Positions 19,965 to 30,488 of a stretch of DNA of 64,000 nucleotides are shown here, piece after piece. Source of the DNA: Silanimonas sp. (GTDB lineage: Bacteria; Pseudomonadota; Gammaproteobacteria; Xanthomonadales; Xanthomonadaceae). Each line of letters starts with the position of its first letter. Positions within the stretch are counted from its first letter, which is position 1. The stretch covers positions 62,001 to 126,000 of the forward strand of contig NZ_JAPZQK010000013.1 of the NCBI RefSeq assembly GCF_027530345.1, written 5' to 3'. The position numbers and the translations under genes are program-made. A model generated the notes under the pieces. That model was not told where the DNA came from. It saw only the letters and a list, made by a program, of their open reading frames with translations, and ran no database searches.

Positions 19965-21818
19965 TCAGGGCATGTCCATGAAGCGACGCGCCCACAGTTC
20001 CAGCACCAGCACCTGCCACAGCGGCTCGGCGTGGTCGGCGCGGCCACTGCGATGCTCGGCGAGCAGTCCGTCCACGATCGCCGGCTGCACCCAGCCCCGT
20101 TCGCGGAACGCGCGGCTGGCGAAGACATCGCCGGCCATCGCGCCCAGCTTCGCGCGGAACCACTCCGGCAGAGGGATGGCGAATCCCTGCTTCGGCTTGT
20201 CCAGCACGTCGGACGGCAGCCAGCGCCGGGCGACTTCGCGTAACACGTGCTTGCCGCGGCCGCCGCGCACGCGCAAGTGGGCCGGCAGCCGCACCGCGAA
20301 CTCGACGACTCGATGGTCGAGAAGCGGCGCCCTGCCCTCGATCGAGGCCGCCATCGTCATGCGATCGAGCTTCACGAGGATGTCGTCCAGCAGGTAGCTG
20401 CGGATGTCGGCGTCGACGATGCGATCGATCATCGGCCGGGTATCGCCGGGCGGGAACAGCGGATGCAGCGAGGCGTAGCCTTCCGCGCCCGCCGGGCCGA
20501 GCAGCGCACGCATCTGCTCGGGCCGCGAGAGCGCCACGCCGCTCAGGTAACTGTCGGGGAACCGCTCGCCGAGGCGCTGACCGACCCGACGCAGGCGTTG
20601 GCCGAACAGGCCGGGCACCACGGCGCCAGCAGCGCAGAGCCCGAGCGCCGCAGCACCGCGCAGCGGACCGAGGCGTTCAAGAGCAAGGAACTTCAGGTAG
20701 CGCTCGTAACCGGCGAAGGCTTCGTCGCCGCCGTCGCCCGAGAGCACCATCTTCACGTGCGGACGCGCGAGTTCGGAGACGAGGAAGGTCGGCAGCGCCG
20801 AGGAATCGGCGAACGGTTCGTCGAGGTGCCAGACCAGCGTCTCGATCAGCTCGGTGGCCTCGGGCTCGACCACCAGTTCATGGTGATCGGTGCCGAGGAG
20901 GTCGGCCACGCGCTTCGCACCACTCAACTCGCTGTAGCGGGCTTCCTTGAAGCCGATCGAGAAGGTCTTGACCGGTTGCGTCATCCGCTGCGCCATCAAG
21001 GCGACGACGACGCTGGAATCCAATCCGCCACTGAGGAAGGCGCCGAAGGGCACGTCGGCGACAAGGCGATCGTCGACCGCTGCCTGCAAGCGCTCATGCA
21101 ACTGCTCGACGGCCTCGGCTTCGGTGCGCCGAAACGTCGGGGAGAAATCGAGGGCCCAGTAACGCTCCTCGCGCAGCCGGCCGTCGCGCCAGACGGCGTA
21201 GTGCCCGGCGGGAAGCTTGCGGACATCGCGGAAGATGGAGCGCGGGCTCGGCACATAGCCGAAGGCGAAATAGCCTGGCAGCACGCCGGCATCCACCTCG
21301 CGGCGGAAGCCCGGAAGTGCCAGCAGCGACTTCAGTTCGCTGGCGAAGCCGATACCGTCGGGCCCATCCCACAGAAACAGCGGCTTCTTGCCCAGCCGGT
21401 CGCGAGCCAGCAGCAGCTGGCCGCGGGCGCGGTCCCACAGGGCGAAGGCGAACATGCCCTCCAGCCGCACGACCGCCGCTTCGCCCCAGGCCTCGTAGGC
21501 GACGAGGATGACTTCCGAATCCGAATCGGTGCGGAACCGGTGGCCCAAGCCCTGAAGCTCGGCGCGCAGCCGGCGGAAGTTGTAGATCTCGCCGTTGAAC
21601 ACCAGCACCCGTTGGCCGTCGGCGCTGGTCATCGGCTGGTGGCCACCGCCGAGATCGATGATGGCGAGCCGACGCATGCCCAGCAGCACGGCGTCCTCGC
21701 GATGCACGCCGCCGTCGTCCGGACCGCGATGCACGATGGCGGCGTTCATCGCTTCGCCGACCCGGGACTCCGGCGCCACGCGGCCCGGCGCCGCGGCAAA
21801 ACCGACGATGCCGCACAT
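19965..21818 (-). CDS. asnB: Asparagine synthase (glutamine-hydrolysing)-like amidotransferase
   Basis: MCGIVGFAAAPG (Cys2 nucleophile), IVHRGPDDGG, FNGEIYNFRRL, GAFLSGGLDSSVVVALMA, SGDGGDEAFAGYERY. Confidence 0.92.
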   Translation of the reverse strand: MCGIVGFAAAPGRVAPESRVGEAMNAAIVHRGPDDGGVHREDAVLLGMRRLAIIDLGGGHQPMTSADGQRVLVFNGEIYNFRRLRAELQGLGHRFRTDSDSEVILVAYEAWGEAAVVRLEGMFAFALWDRARGQLLLARDRLGKKPLFLWDGPDGIGFASELKSLLALPGFRREVDAGVLPGYFAFGYVPSPRSIFRDVRKLPAGHYAVWRDGRLREERYWALDFSPTFRRTEAEAVEQLHERLQAAVDDRLVADVPFGAFLSGGLDSSVVVALMAQRMTQPVKTFSIGFKEARYSELSGAKRVADLLGTDHHELVVEPEATELIETLVWHLDEPFADSSALPTFLVSELARPHVKMVLSGDGGDEAFAGYERYLKFLALERLGPLRGAAALGLCAAGAVVPGLFGQRLRRVGQRLGERFPDSYLSGVALSRPEQMRALLGPAGAEGYASLHPLFPPGDTRPMIDRIVDADIRSYLLDDILVKLDRMTMAASIEGRAPLLDHRVVEFAVRLPAHLRVRGGRGKHVLREVARRWLPSDVLDKPKQGFAIPLPEWFRAKLGAMAGDVFASRAFRERGWVQPAIVDGLLAEHRSGRADHAEPLWQVLVLELWARRFMDMP

Positions 21819-22942
21819 CAGACGGTCTCCCCGGCGTAGAGCGGCATCAGTTGCGCGATGACGGCCGGCACGGAGGCCTTGGCGAGGACGTCGGCACGTG
21901 CGGCATCGCCCATGGCACGACGGGCTTGGGGCGTCAGGTCCATCGCCTCGGCGAGCGCGGCGGCGAGGCCCGCGACGTCGTCGACATCGCACAGCCAGCC
22001 GTTGCGCCGCGGGATCACCAGGTCCTCGCTGCCGCTGATGCGCGTGGCGATCACGGGAAGGCCCGCGGCCATGTATTCGAGCAGGGTGTTCGAGAGCCCC
22101 TCGAAACGCGAAGGCAGGATGCCGACGTCGGCGCTGGCCAGTTCGCGCTCCACCGCATCGCTCGGGCCGGGAAGATCGACGCTGTCGGCGACTCCCAGCG
22201 TCGCAGTCAATGCTCGCAACGCCGCATCCTCGCCGCCGCCGCCGACCAGCCGAAGCCGCCAGCCCGGACGGCGGGACGTCGCCCACGCCCTCAATAGGCT
22301 GTCGAGCCCTTTCTCCGGGACAAGCCGGCCCACGAAAACGACGGTCGGCGGCGTGTTGCCCGCCTCGGGCCGGGTGATGCCTTCGAACCGCGCGGTCTTG
22401 ACGCCGTTCGGCAGCCAGTGGATCCGCGAGGGGTCGAAGCCGACGGCTTGCAGGTCGCGCGAGATGCGCGTGCTGATGGCCTGCACGGCCGTGGCCTGCC
22501 GCAGCATTCGCCGCGCCAAGGACGCGCCAGGGCCGCCCCGCGGGCGGAGGCAGCCTTTCTCCTGCTCCCACCAGCCGGAGAACTTCACCACCACCGGTTT
22601 GCCAAGCAGACGCCCCATCACACTGGCCACGGCGCCCATGTTGTGGGCGATGTGCACGTGGATGGCGTCGTAGCGGTGGCGCCACGCGAAAAGCAGCCAC
22701 GCCAGGCGAACCATCAACAGCAGGGAACCAATCCAGCGGAGGGGCGGATAACCCACGCGCCACACGTCGAGACCCTCGTGGCGCGAGGCGCCGGACTTCT
22801 GCGAACCGTCGAGCCGGGGGACGACGACGGTGACGGAATGGCCGAGGCCGACGAGCGCCTGCGACAGCGTTTCCACCTGGCGCTCGGCACCACCCATGGC
22901 CGGGAACTGCCCTTCCAGCAGCATGAGGATCGACAGGCTCAC
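21818..22942 (-). CDS. Glycosyltransferase family 4
   Basis: GGAERQVETLSQAL, VFVGRLVPEKGLDSLLRAW, PSRFEGLSNTLLEYMAAGLPVIAT; GTG start. Confidence 0.88.
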   Translation of the reverse strand: MSLSILMLLEGQFPAMGGAERQVETLSQALVGLGHSVTVVVPRLDGSQKSGASRHEGLDVWRVGYPPLRWIGSLLLMVRLAWLLFAWRHRYDAIHVHIAHNMGAVASVMGRLLGKPVVVKFSGWWEQEKGCLRPRGGPGASLARRMLRQATAVQAISTRISRDLQAVGFDPSRIHWLPNGVKTARFEGITRPEAGNTPPTVVFVGRLVPEKGLDSLLRAWATSRRPGWRLRLVGGGGEDAALRALTATLGVADSVDLPGPSDAVERELASADVGILPSRFEGLSNTLLEYMAAGLPVIATRISGSEDLVIPRRNGWLCDVDDVAGLAAALAEAMDLTPQARRAMGDAARADVLAKASVPAVIAQLMPLYAGETV

Positions 22943-24789
22943 GGCAAGTCGCCTTCGAGGTTGTTGCGCACCCAAAGCTCCAGCACGGCGAGGGACCAGA
23001 GGTGGGCCGAGTAGTCCCAGCCCCCGGCCTGATGGCGATTGAACAGGTCGGCGACGTACGCCGGTTCGAACCAGCCACGCTGACGGGTGCGCTCGGACAG
23101 CAGCAGGTCGCGCAGCCATTCACGGAACGGCGCACGATCGCGCATCCACACGCTGATCGGCAAGCCAAAGCCCTGTTTCGGCTTCTTGAGGATGGCATCG
23201 GGGAGGATGCCCACCGTCGCCTGCTTGAACAGCCGGCGCTTCTCGGTGCCGCTGACCTTCCAGTGCGCCTTCAGGCGACCGGTGTAGGCGACAAGGTCGG
23301 CATCGAGGTAGGGGAAGCGGACGGTGACGCCGGCATGCCGGGCCGCGCCGTCCACCTTGACGAGGTCGTTCTGCGCGATGGCCAGCTCAAGGTCGAGCGC
23401 CATCAAGCGATGCAATTCGCTGCGCGCGTCGCAACCCGCGTACATCCCACGCAGCAGCTGCAGCGAGAGATCGGCCGTCACCGACGAGCGGAACGAGGCG
23501 GTCAGGAGCTCGTCGAAGCACTCCGACGCGAAGGCATCGTCAGTGTAGAACCGGTCCGGGTTCGGCAGGCTGCTGCGACGCGTGAAGTTGTCGATGCGGT
23601 TGAGGAAGCGGTTCGAGCCGCCCCCGACAGTGCGGCCGATCGCGCGACCCAGCGTTTTCACCGCGTTCGGCAGCTCGAACCACCGCTGCATGATCATGTC
23701 TTTCGAGTAGCGCTCGTTGCCACCGAAGATCTCGTCGCCGCCGTCGCCGGCCACGAGGATCGATCGACCGTCCGCGGCGGCCATAGCCGCGCAGGCCAGC
23801 GTCGGAACCGCCGACGCGTTGCCGAAGGGCTGGTCGAACAGCTCCGGAAGGTGCGGCAGGACCGCCAGCGTCTCGGCTTCGTCGATGCTGCCGAAATGCC
23901 CTTGCGCCCCGCAGGCCGAGGCGGCGATGCGGGCGAACTCGAGTTCGTCGAAACCGGCTTCGGCGAAGCCGATCGAGAAGCTGTGCACAGCCTCGCCGGG
24001 GACCTGTCGCGCGAGCACCGTGGTGATGCTCGAGCTGTCGGTGCCGCCACTGAGGAAGGTGCCCCAGCGCGCCCCGGACACGGGCCTGCAGCGCTGTACG
24101 GCGGCCACCAGCCGCTCGCGCAGTCCGTCCGCGAGTGTCGCGGCGTCGCCATCGAGGTCTTCGGCGTACGTCGGGCGCCACCAACGTTCCACGCGCCCCT
24201 GCCCGGCCCGCCAGCGCAGCAGGCTGGCAGGCGGAAGCCGCTGAACGTCGGCGACGATGGTGAGCGGCGCCGGAATGCAGGCGAAATTGAGGAAATGGAA
24301 CACCGCCGCCGGATCGGCGCGGCGCGCCACCCAAGGCGCGCGCAGCAGCGGCTTCAGGTGCGAGGCCACCAGCAGCTGCTCGCCCTTGGCGGTGTGGAAC
24401 AGCGGCACGGTGCCGAAGTGATCGACCACCGCGCACCACTCACCGGACGCGCGATCGTGGCGGACGAAGGCGAAGCGCCCGCGCCAGTCCATCCACGGCC
24501 GGAGATCAACGCCCTGCAGGGCGTCGTCGGCCCGGCCAACCAGCAGGTCGAACACCCCGACGACCGTGATGTCCCCGTCCTGCAATACCCGCACGCAGCC
24601 TTCGCCAAAACCGTGGATGGCCCCGGCGCCTTCGAGCGATGCCAAGCCGAAAGCCACGGCCTCCACGCCGGCGCCCTGCCCCACCAGCCAACGGGCGACC
24701 GTCGGACCGGGCGCGACGCGAACGTCGAGAACGCCGTTGAGCGCCTGGGTCGGGGCGTCGGCCGTCGCCGCCAGCGCGGTCGCGCTCAT
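22939..24789 (-). CDS. Asparagine synthase-related protein lacking the N-terminal Cys nucleophile
   Basis: GTFLSGGTDSSSITTVLARQ and VAGDGGDEIFGGNERY synthetase motifs; N-terminus MSATALAATADAP has no MCG. Confidence 0.85.
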   Translation of the reverse strand: MSATALAATADAPTQALNGVLDVRVAPGPTVARWLVGQGAGVEAVAFGLASLEGAGAIHGFGEGCVRVLQDGDITVVGVFDLLVGRADDALQGVDLRPWMDWRGRFAFVRHDRASGEWCAVVDHFGTVPLFHTAKGEQLLVASHLKPLLRAPWVARRADPAAVFHFLNFACIPAPLTIVADVQRLPPASLLRWRAGQGRVERWWRPTYAEDLDGDAATLADGLRERLVAAVQRCRPVSGARWGTFLSGGTDSSSITTVLARQVPGEAVHSFSIGFAEAGFDELEFARIAASACGAQGHFGSIDEAETLAVLPHLPELFDQPFGNASAVPTLACAAMAAADGRSILVAGDGGDEIFGGNERYSKDMIMQRWFELPNAVKTLGRAIGRTVGGGSNRFLNRIDNFTRRSSLPNPDRFYTDDAFASECFDELLTASFRSSVTADLSLQLLRGMYAGCDARSELHRLMALDLELAIAQNDLVKVDGAARHAGVTVRFPYLDADLVAYTGRLKAHWKVSGTEKRRLFKQATVGILPDAILKKPKQGFGLPISVWMRDRAPFREWLRDLLLSERTRQRGWFEPAYVADLFNRHQAGGWDYSAHLWSLAVLELWVRNNLEGDLP

Positions 24790-25910
24790 GCCGCCACCTT
24801 CCCGCCGACAATGCAGCGGTCGTAGATGCGCGCGGTGTGCTCCACCATGGCGCCCAAGGTGAAGCGCGCCTCCGCCTGCGCGCGCGCCGCCGAGGCGAGG
24901 CGACGCCGCTCCTCGGCGTCGTCGGCCAGCGCCGCGATCGTGGCCGCCAGCGCCGCAGCGTCGTCGCTGGGCAGCAGGCGCCCGGTGACGCGATCGTCGA
25001 TCAGTTCCGGGCTACCACCCACGGCCGTGGCGATCACCGGCAGGCCACTGGCCATGGCTTCGAGCAGCACGTTGGAAAGGCCCTCTTCGCGGGACGGCAG
25101 CACCAGCAGGTCGGCGGCGTGCATCAGGCGACGGATGTCGCTACGTTCGCCGAGAAGGCGCACGACCTCGCCGAGCCCGTGCCGCGTGATCTCCGCCTCG
25201 ACACGGCCGCGCTCCGGGCCCTCGCCCGCCAGCCACACCCGAGGGCGTCGCGACGGTGCCATCCGGGCGACGGCGTCGATCAGCAGCGGAAGGTTTTTCT
25301 CCGGCACCAGACGACCGACGAAGAGCAGCAGCGTGTCGTCATGGGGCAGGCCGAGGTCGCGCCTGGCCGTGGCGCGGTCCGTCGCGTCCGGCAGCGGCGG
25401 GAGTTCGAGCCCGTTCGGCACGATGTCGATGCCATGGACGGGAACCGCGCAGCGTCGAGCCACCAGCTCAGCACCCGCCCGTGTGTTGGAGATCACCGCC
25501 GACGAGCCTTGAACGATCCAGCGCTTGGCGCGCCAGTGCCAGTCCGGGCCCGTGAGTCCGAGGCCGCGCACCGAGCTCACCAAACGCAGGCCCGGCACGA
25601 AAGGCAGGACTAGGCGCACCCAGAGTTCGGCCGTGATCGAAAACGCGTGCACGACGTCGAAACGGCCCGCGCGAAGGAAGCGCTGCAGGCGCACCACGAA
25701 GGCCGGATCGATGGCGCCGCGCTTGTCGATGCGATGCACCGGCACGCCATCGCTCTCGAGGGCGTCGACGAGGTGGGAGCGCTCGCGGAAATACAGCAGT
25801 TCGGCATGGCGGCCGCGGGCATGCAAACCGCGCAGCAGGTGCACGATCTGACGCTGGCTACCGCCCACTTCCATTTCGTCGGTGACGACCAGCACCCGCT
25901 CAGCGCGCAT
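24786..25910 (-). CDS. Glycosyltransferase family 4
   Basis: VLVVTDEMEVGGSQRQIVHLLRGL, LFVGRLVPEKNLPLLIDAV, PSREEGLSNVLLEAMASGLPVIATAVGG. Confidence 0.88.
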   Translation of the reverse strand: MRAERVLVVTDEMEVGGSQRQIVHLLRGLHARGRHAELLYFRERSHLVDALESDGVPVHRIDKRGAIDPAFVVRLQRFLRAGRFDVVHAFSITAELWVRLVLPFVPGLRLVSSVRGLGLTGPDWHWRAKRWIVQGSSAVISNTRAGAELVARRCAVPVHGIDIVPNGLELPPLPDATDRATARRDLGLPHDDTLLLFVGRLVPEKNLPLLIDAVARMAPSRRPRVWLAGEGPERGRVEAEITRHGLGEVVRLLGERSDIRRLMHAADLLVLPSREEGLSNVLLEAMASGLPVIATAVGGSPELIDDRVTGRLLPSDDAAALAATIAALADDAEERRRLASAARAQAEARFTLGAMVEHTARIYDRCIVGGKVAA

Positions 25911-27162
25911 GGACGAGCCCCTCCGGCGCGGCGCAGCGGACGCCGATCTGCGCCAACAGCCGGTCGGCCTCGTGGCGGGCGTCGAACTCGGCGGCAACGA
26001 GCGCACGCGCGGCAAGGCCGAGGCGATGGCGCAAGGCTTCGTCGCCGAGCAGTCGCTGCAGGGCGTCCGCCAGCGCGCGGGCGTCGCCCGGCGGCACGAC
26101 GAGGCCGTTGCGCTCGTGGTGCACCAGCTCCGGGATGCCCGAGACCTGGGTGCTGACGACCGCACCGGCGGTCGCCATGGCTTCCATCAGCGCCACCGGG
26201 ATGCCGTCCTGGTTGCCCTCCGGCGTCGTCACGCTGGGCATCACGAAGACGGTGGCGTCGTTCAGCGCTGCGCGCACGGCTTCCTGTGGCTTGGCGCCGA
26301 CCAACGCCACGCGGTCGGCGACGTTTTCCGCGGCGATCTGCGCCTCCAGCTCGCGACGCTGCGGGCCCTCACCGATGACGGTGCAGCGGAAGGGGACGCC
26401 GCGTCGCTTCAGCAGGCCCAGCGCGGGAATCAATGTGTCGAAGCCCTTGATCGGGTCGAGTCGGCCGACCGTGACGAGATGGTCGTCGGCGCGGGCATCG
26501 AGGTTCTCCGGAAGCTCGGCGAAATCGACGCCGCAATGCACGACCTGCAGGCGCTCGCCAAGCTGCTCCGCGCCCCAGCGGGCGAGGTAGCGCACGTTGT
26601 AGCGGGAAATCGTCACGGCCAACGCCGCATCGGCAAGCTTCGGTGCGACCAGCTGGTCCTCGACGAAGATGTCGTGCGCGTGCGCGGTGAAGGAGAACGG
26701 CACGCCGGTGAGTTTCGAAAGCGCCCAAGCGACGGTCGACGGGTACGTGGCCCAGTGCGCATGCAGCCACTGCGGGTCGAAGCGGCGGATGGCCGGCAGC
26801 GCGGCAAGGCCGCGCCACACCGCGATGGCGCTCTTGCCGAGGGCGGCAGGCTGCTTCCACAGGCCCAGCAGCAGTTGCGCGGCGACGACGAGCACGGCGA
26901 TGGGGTGGCGAAGCACCTCGAGGAACACGGTCGGCAGCTCGGCCAGCGGATGGCGCGGGCCGATGACCCGGTCCATCAGGGCTTCGGCGCGCTTCTGCAC
27001 CAGACTCTCGGACGGGGGCTTCAAGGAAAGGATGCGGACATCGACGCCGCGCTCCACGAAGCGCTCGATCTCGCGGACGATGAAGGTCTCGGACCAGCAG
27101 GGAAACAGCGACACGAGATAGAGGACGCGGTCGGGCGTCGGCGTGGAGCGACTCACGGTCAT
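25900..27162 (-). CDS. Glycosyltransferase family 4
   Basis: RVLYLVSLFPCWSETFIVREI, HAHWATYPSTVAWALSKLTGVPFSFTAHAHDIF, VGRLDPIKGFDTLIPAL. Confidence 0.88.
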   Translation of the reverse strand: MTVSRSTPTPDRVLYLVSLFPCWSETFIVREIERFVERGVDVRILSLKPPSESLVQKRAEALMDRVIGPRHPLAELPTVFLEVLRHPIAVLVVAAQLLLGLWKQPAALGKSAIAVWRGLAALPAIRRFDPQWLHAHWATYPSTVAWALSKLTGVPFSFTAHAHDIFVEDQLVAPKLADAALAVTISRYNVRYLARWGAEQLGERLQVVHCGVDFAELPENLDARADDHLVTVGRLDPIKGFDTLIPALGLLKRRGVPFRCTVIGEGPQRRELEAQIAAENVADRVALVGAKPQEAVRAALNDATVFVMPSVTTPEGNQDGIPVALMEAMATAGAVVSTQVSGIPELVHHERNGLVVPPGDARALADALQRLLGDEALRHRLGLAARALVAAEFDARHEADRLLAQIGVRCAAPEGLVHAR

Positions 27163-28322
27163 GGGGGGCTCGGGGGGATGACGGACGGCGCCGCGGCCCA
27201 GAGATGGGCGTCGCGGCTGCGAAGAAAATCGATGAAGCCCAGCACGGCGTAGGCGTTCATTTCGAGGAAGGCGGAGGCGAGCTTCACCGGCAGCAGCGCC
27301 CGCAGCGCCGGCCACTGGAAGCCGGCTAGGGCGAGGGCGTAAGCGGCGCACTGCGCGGCGAACAGCGCGATCGCTAGGGTGCCCTGCCCCAGCAGCGCCG
27401 CGTTCGCGACGAAGGCACCGAGCAGGAACAGCGGAGCGACGAGGCGCAGCAGCTTGTGGTGGATGAAGCGCCACGCCAGCGGATGCCGGCCCGGGATCGC
27501 GATGGCGGACCAGCGGGCAAGCAGCTGCCAGTTGCCGGAGAGCGTGCGGCGCTTGCGCGCGGATTCCACCGCGGCGCTGGCGGAAGCGCGGTCGAACGCG
27601 ACCGCGGCGGGCTGGAGACCGATCCGCCCACCGTTTGCGGCAATGCGCATCGGCACCCAGACATCGTCGAGCACCAATCCCGGCGGCGGCACCGGCATGT
27701 CCTGCCGGCGAACGGCATACAGCGCACCACTCACGCCGACCACCGAGCCGGAGGCGGCTTCCGCTCGGCGGATCGCGGTTTCGTACTTCCAATAGGCATC
27801 GACCGCCTGCGCATAGCCGCCGGCATCCTCGAGCCTTAGCTGCCCGCTGACCGCAGCGAGTTCGCCACTGGCCAAGGCATCGCAGAGCGCCTGCACGCTG
27901 CCCGGCGCCAACCGCTGGCGCACGTCGGTGAACAGCAGGACGTCGCCGCGGGCGCGGGCGATTGCATCGGCGAGGCAGGCGGTCTTGCCGCGACGCACCG
28001 CGGCATCGACGGCCACCAAGCGATCCCCGGCCCGTTCGCGCAGGCGGGCACCGGTGCCGTCGGTGGAGCCATCGGACACCACGACGAGGTCCAGCCGATC
28101 CGCCGGATAGTCATGGGCCAGCAGGCCGTCGATCTTGGCGTCGAGGTGGGCCATGCCGTTGTGCACGGCCATGCAGACCGTGACGTGCGGTTGCCAGTGG
28201 CGCGGTGTCACCGACCGCGGCTTCAGGCGCGCCAGCGCCAGCAACCACACGGGGTAGCCGACATACGTCCACCCGAGCACGAGCAAACAGCCCACGAGCA
28301 CGGCCCAAGCCGCGACGATCAC
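27159..28322 (-). CDS. Glycosyltransferase family 2 with membrane segments
   Basis: VTVCMAVHNGMAHLDAKIDGLLAHDYPADRLDLVVVSDGSTDGTGARL, FTDVRQRLAPG; GTG start overlapping the upstream stop. Confidence 0.87.
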   Translation of the reverse strand: MIVAAWAVLVGCLLVLGWTYVGYPVWLLALARLKPRSVTPRHWQPHVTVCMAVHNGMAHLDAKIDGLLAHDYPADRLDLVVVSDGSTDGTGARLRERAGDRLVAVDAAVRRGKTACLADAIARARGDVLLFTDVRQRLAPGSVQALCDALASGELAAVSGQLRLEDAGGYAQAVDAYWKYETAIRRAEAASGSVVGVSGALYAVRRQDMPVPPPGLVLDDVWVPMRIAANGGRIGLQPAAVAFDRASASAAVESARKRRTLSGNWQLLARWSAIAIPGRHPLAWRFIHHKLLRLVAPLFLLGAFVANAALLGQGTLAIALFAAQCAAYALALAGFQWPALRALLPVKLASAFLEMNAYAVLGFIDFLRSRDAHLWAAAPSVIPPSPP

Positions 28323-29165
28323 GCCGTCGCTCCCAGCGCCCGGCCGCGCCAACGCTCGTAACGCTGATCGCCCAGCACCGCCTTCGCGGTGGCGAGAACC
28401 CGATGCCGCATCCGCAGGCGACGCAGCGCGGCCGGGCCGCCCGTGGCCCAGGTCGAGACGGTGTCCACGGCATGCCCGGCGGTCACCGCAACGCGCGGCA
28501 GCGGCCGGGAGAGATCGCGCTCTTCGACCAGCCCCGGCGTCGAATCCAGCACCGCGCGATAACCGAGCGAACGAGCGAGCGGTACGAGGCCGCGTGGCAC
28601 ACGTCCGCCGGGCGGTGCCAGCAAGGTCACAGGTTGGCCGAGGCCCTGTTCCAACTGGTCCTTGGAGACGCGCAGTTCCTCGCGCAGGGCTGCCGCGTCG
28701 AGGTGCGTGAAGTAGGCGTGCGTGTGGCCATGCGACTGCAGGCTCATGCCCGCGACCGCCATCTGGCGCAGCTCAGCCCACCCCATGAATCCCGGTCGCC
28801 CGACCCGCGCCGGCGTGATGAAGAAATCGGCCTTCAGGCTGCGCTCGGCGAGCAACGGCAGGGCTTCGAGCGCATTGCTGGCGTCGCCATCGTCGAAGGT
28901 CAACCAGACCGGTTGAGGCGAAGTGGTGTCATCGAGCAGGTCGCGCGCTGCGCCCAGCGTGCAGCCCGCGGCGCGCAGGGCATCCAGCATCGCGGCGAAG
29001 CGCGTGGCATCGACCGTGTAATGCGCGTCCGCGGCATAGCCGAGGGGGCGCCCACGCCGGGCCGCCGAGCCCACGGCACACCGGGCGGGGGGCCGGGGCC
29101 GCCCCGGGGCCCCCCGCCCGGGGCCCCTCGACGCCATGGAACATCAGGGCGAGCGCCGGAGGCAT
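28319..29165 (-). pseudogene. Polysaccharide deacetylase, apparently frameshifted (or sequence error) near its 5' end
   Basis: Start MPPALALMFHGVEGPRAGG lies in one frame (ATG at 29165, overlapping the upstream gene stop); the rest LGYAADAHYTVDATRFAAMLDAL...VWLTFDDGDASN...SHGHTHAYFT is in another frame; the shift falls in a GC palindrome at about 29081-29121. Confidence 0.7.
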
Positions 29166-30487
29166 CAACGCACCAGGTTGAAGGTGACCAGCGCGCGGTT
29201 GTCGTCGAACACCTGCTGCGCCTCGGTGCTGCTGCGTTCGCCATGGCTGAGCTCGAAGCTCAGGCCGGTGCGCCGCGAGGTCCGCCAGTTCGCGACGAGG
29301 GCAATGCGCGAATCGCGGTCGCGGCGCTCGATCGCGCCGAAACGCCGCCACTCCACGCCCGCTTGCGCGCCGAGCGAGAACGTCGCCCGTACCTGGCGAT
29401 TGGCCGAGACCACGAAGCCACGAATGGTCTGGTCGAGGCCCGTGGCGCGCAGGTACTCCTGGCGACGCCAGCGGCCATCGACGCGGAAATAGGTGGCCTC
29501 GGAGCGATGCGAGACGCCAAGGCGCGCCCCGGTCTCCTCGAAGAGATCCGGCGAGAGCGTGGAATCGCTCAGCACCGCACGCCCGATCGGCAGCGTGTAG
29601 TCGGCCGCGCGAGGAGCGCCGTCGAGGAGATCCTGCACGCTGTCGCCGAAGCCGCGCTGCAGATCCGCCTCCAGGCGGGTGATTTCGGTCAGGGCGTACG
29701 CCAAGCGAACACGGGCCAACGGAGATGATTGCTTCCGCGCCAATCCGGCCACCACGTCATCGAAGCGCACCTGGCTGTAGCCGACGTCGGCATTCCACTC
29801 GCCGCGGGCGCCCATGCGCGCATAGCGGACGAAGGCGTTGTCGCGGCGATAGTCCGGTGCGACTCCCGCGCGATCGAACTGGGCGTCGACACTCTCGAAC
29901 TCCGCCGAGAGGGCCGTGAGCGGGCTGCGCTGGTAAAGCAGCCGTGCGGCGGCGGCGGCACGTTGCCCGTCGAACTCCGGCGTGCGTTCCGCGCCGGTGT
30001 CCATGAAGCGCAGTTCGCCGAGCAGCCGCACGTTGGTCGAGGGCCGGACGGCCAGCGTCGGGCCGGTCACCAGCACTTGGGTGCGCTGGCGGTTGTCCGG
30101 GGCATCGACGCCGAAGGGATTCACCGGCTGGTCGGTGATGACCGACTGCAAGGCCCACGAAAGGCGCTCCGGTGCGAGCACCCAGCGACCGGTCAGGCCG
30201 ATCTGCTGGAGCGTCTCGTTGTCGAAGCGACCCTGCTGGTAGCGACGGTAGGACGCGCTGCCCGCGGCTTCGAGTTCGCCGCGTGCGCCTTCCTTCAGGT
30301 AAGCGAACGCCAAGCTTGGCTCGACCACCGTCTCGGACACGGCGACCGGCCGGCGGGCCATGTTGTCGCTGTGCTCGACCGAAAGGCCGAGGCGCCAGTT
30401 GAGGCCGTCGGGTGCCGCCTGGGCCTGGGCGCCCGCCGCCGCGACGAGACCCACCACGCCAAGCGTGTTGCGAAGGAGCGTGGTCAT
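29165..30487 (-). CDS. Outer-membrane beta-barrel protein of EPS locus
   Basis: Signal peptide; alternating beta-strand pattern; NWRLGLSVEHSDNMARRP start and SFELSHGERSSTEAQQVFDDNRALVTFNLVR end, resembling EPS/XrtA-associated outer-membrane proteins. Confidence 0.72.
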   Translation of the reverse strand: MTTLLRNTLGVVGLVAAAGAQAQAAPDGLNWRLGLSVEHSDNMARRPVAVSETVVEPSLAFAYLKEGARGELEAAGSASYRRYQQGRFDNETLQQIGLTGRWVLAPERLSWALQSVITDQPVNPFGVDAPDNRQRTQVLVTGPTLAVRPSTNVRLLGELRFMDTGAERTPEFDGQRAAAAARLLYQRSPLTALSAEFESVDAQFDRAGVAPDYRRDNAFVRYARMGARGEWNADVGYSQVRFDDVVAGLARKQSSPLARVRLAYALTEITRLEADLQRGFGDSVQDLLDGAPRAADYTLPIGRAVLSDSTLSPDLFEETGARLGVSHRSEATYFRVDGRWRRQEYLRATGLDQTIRGFVVSANRQVRATFSLGAQAGVEWRRFGAIERRDRDSRIALVANWRTSRRTGLSFELSHGERSSTEAQQVFDDNRALVTFNLVR

Positions 30488-30488
30488 G

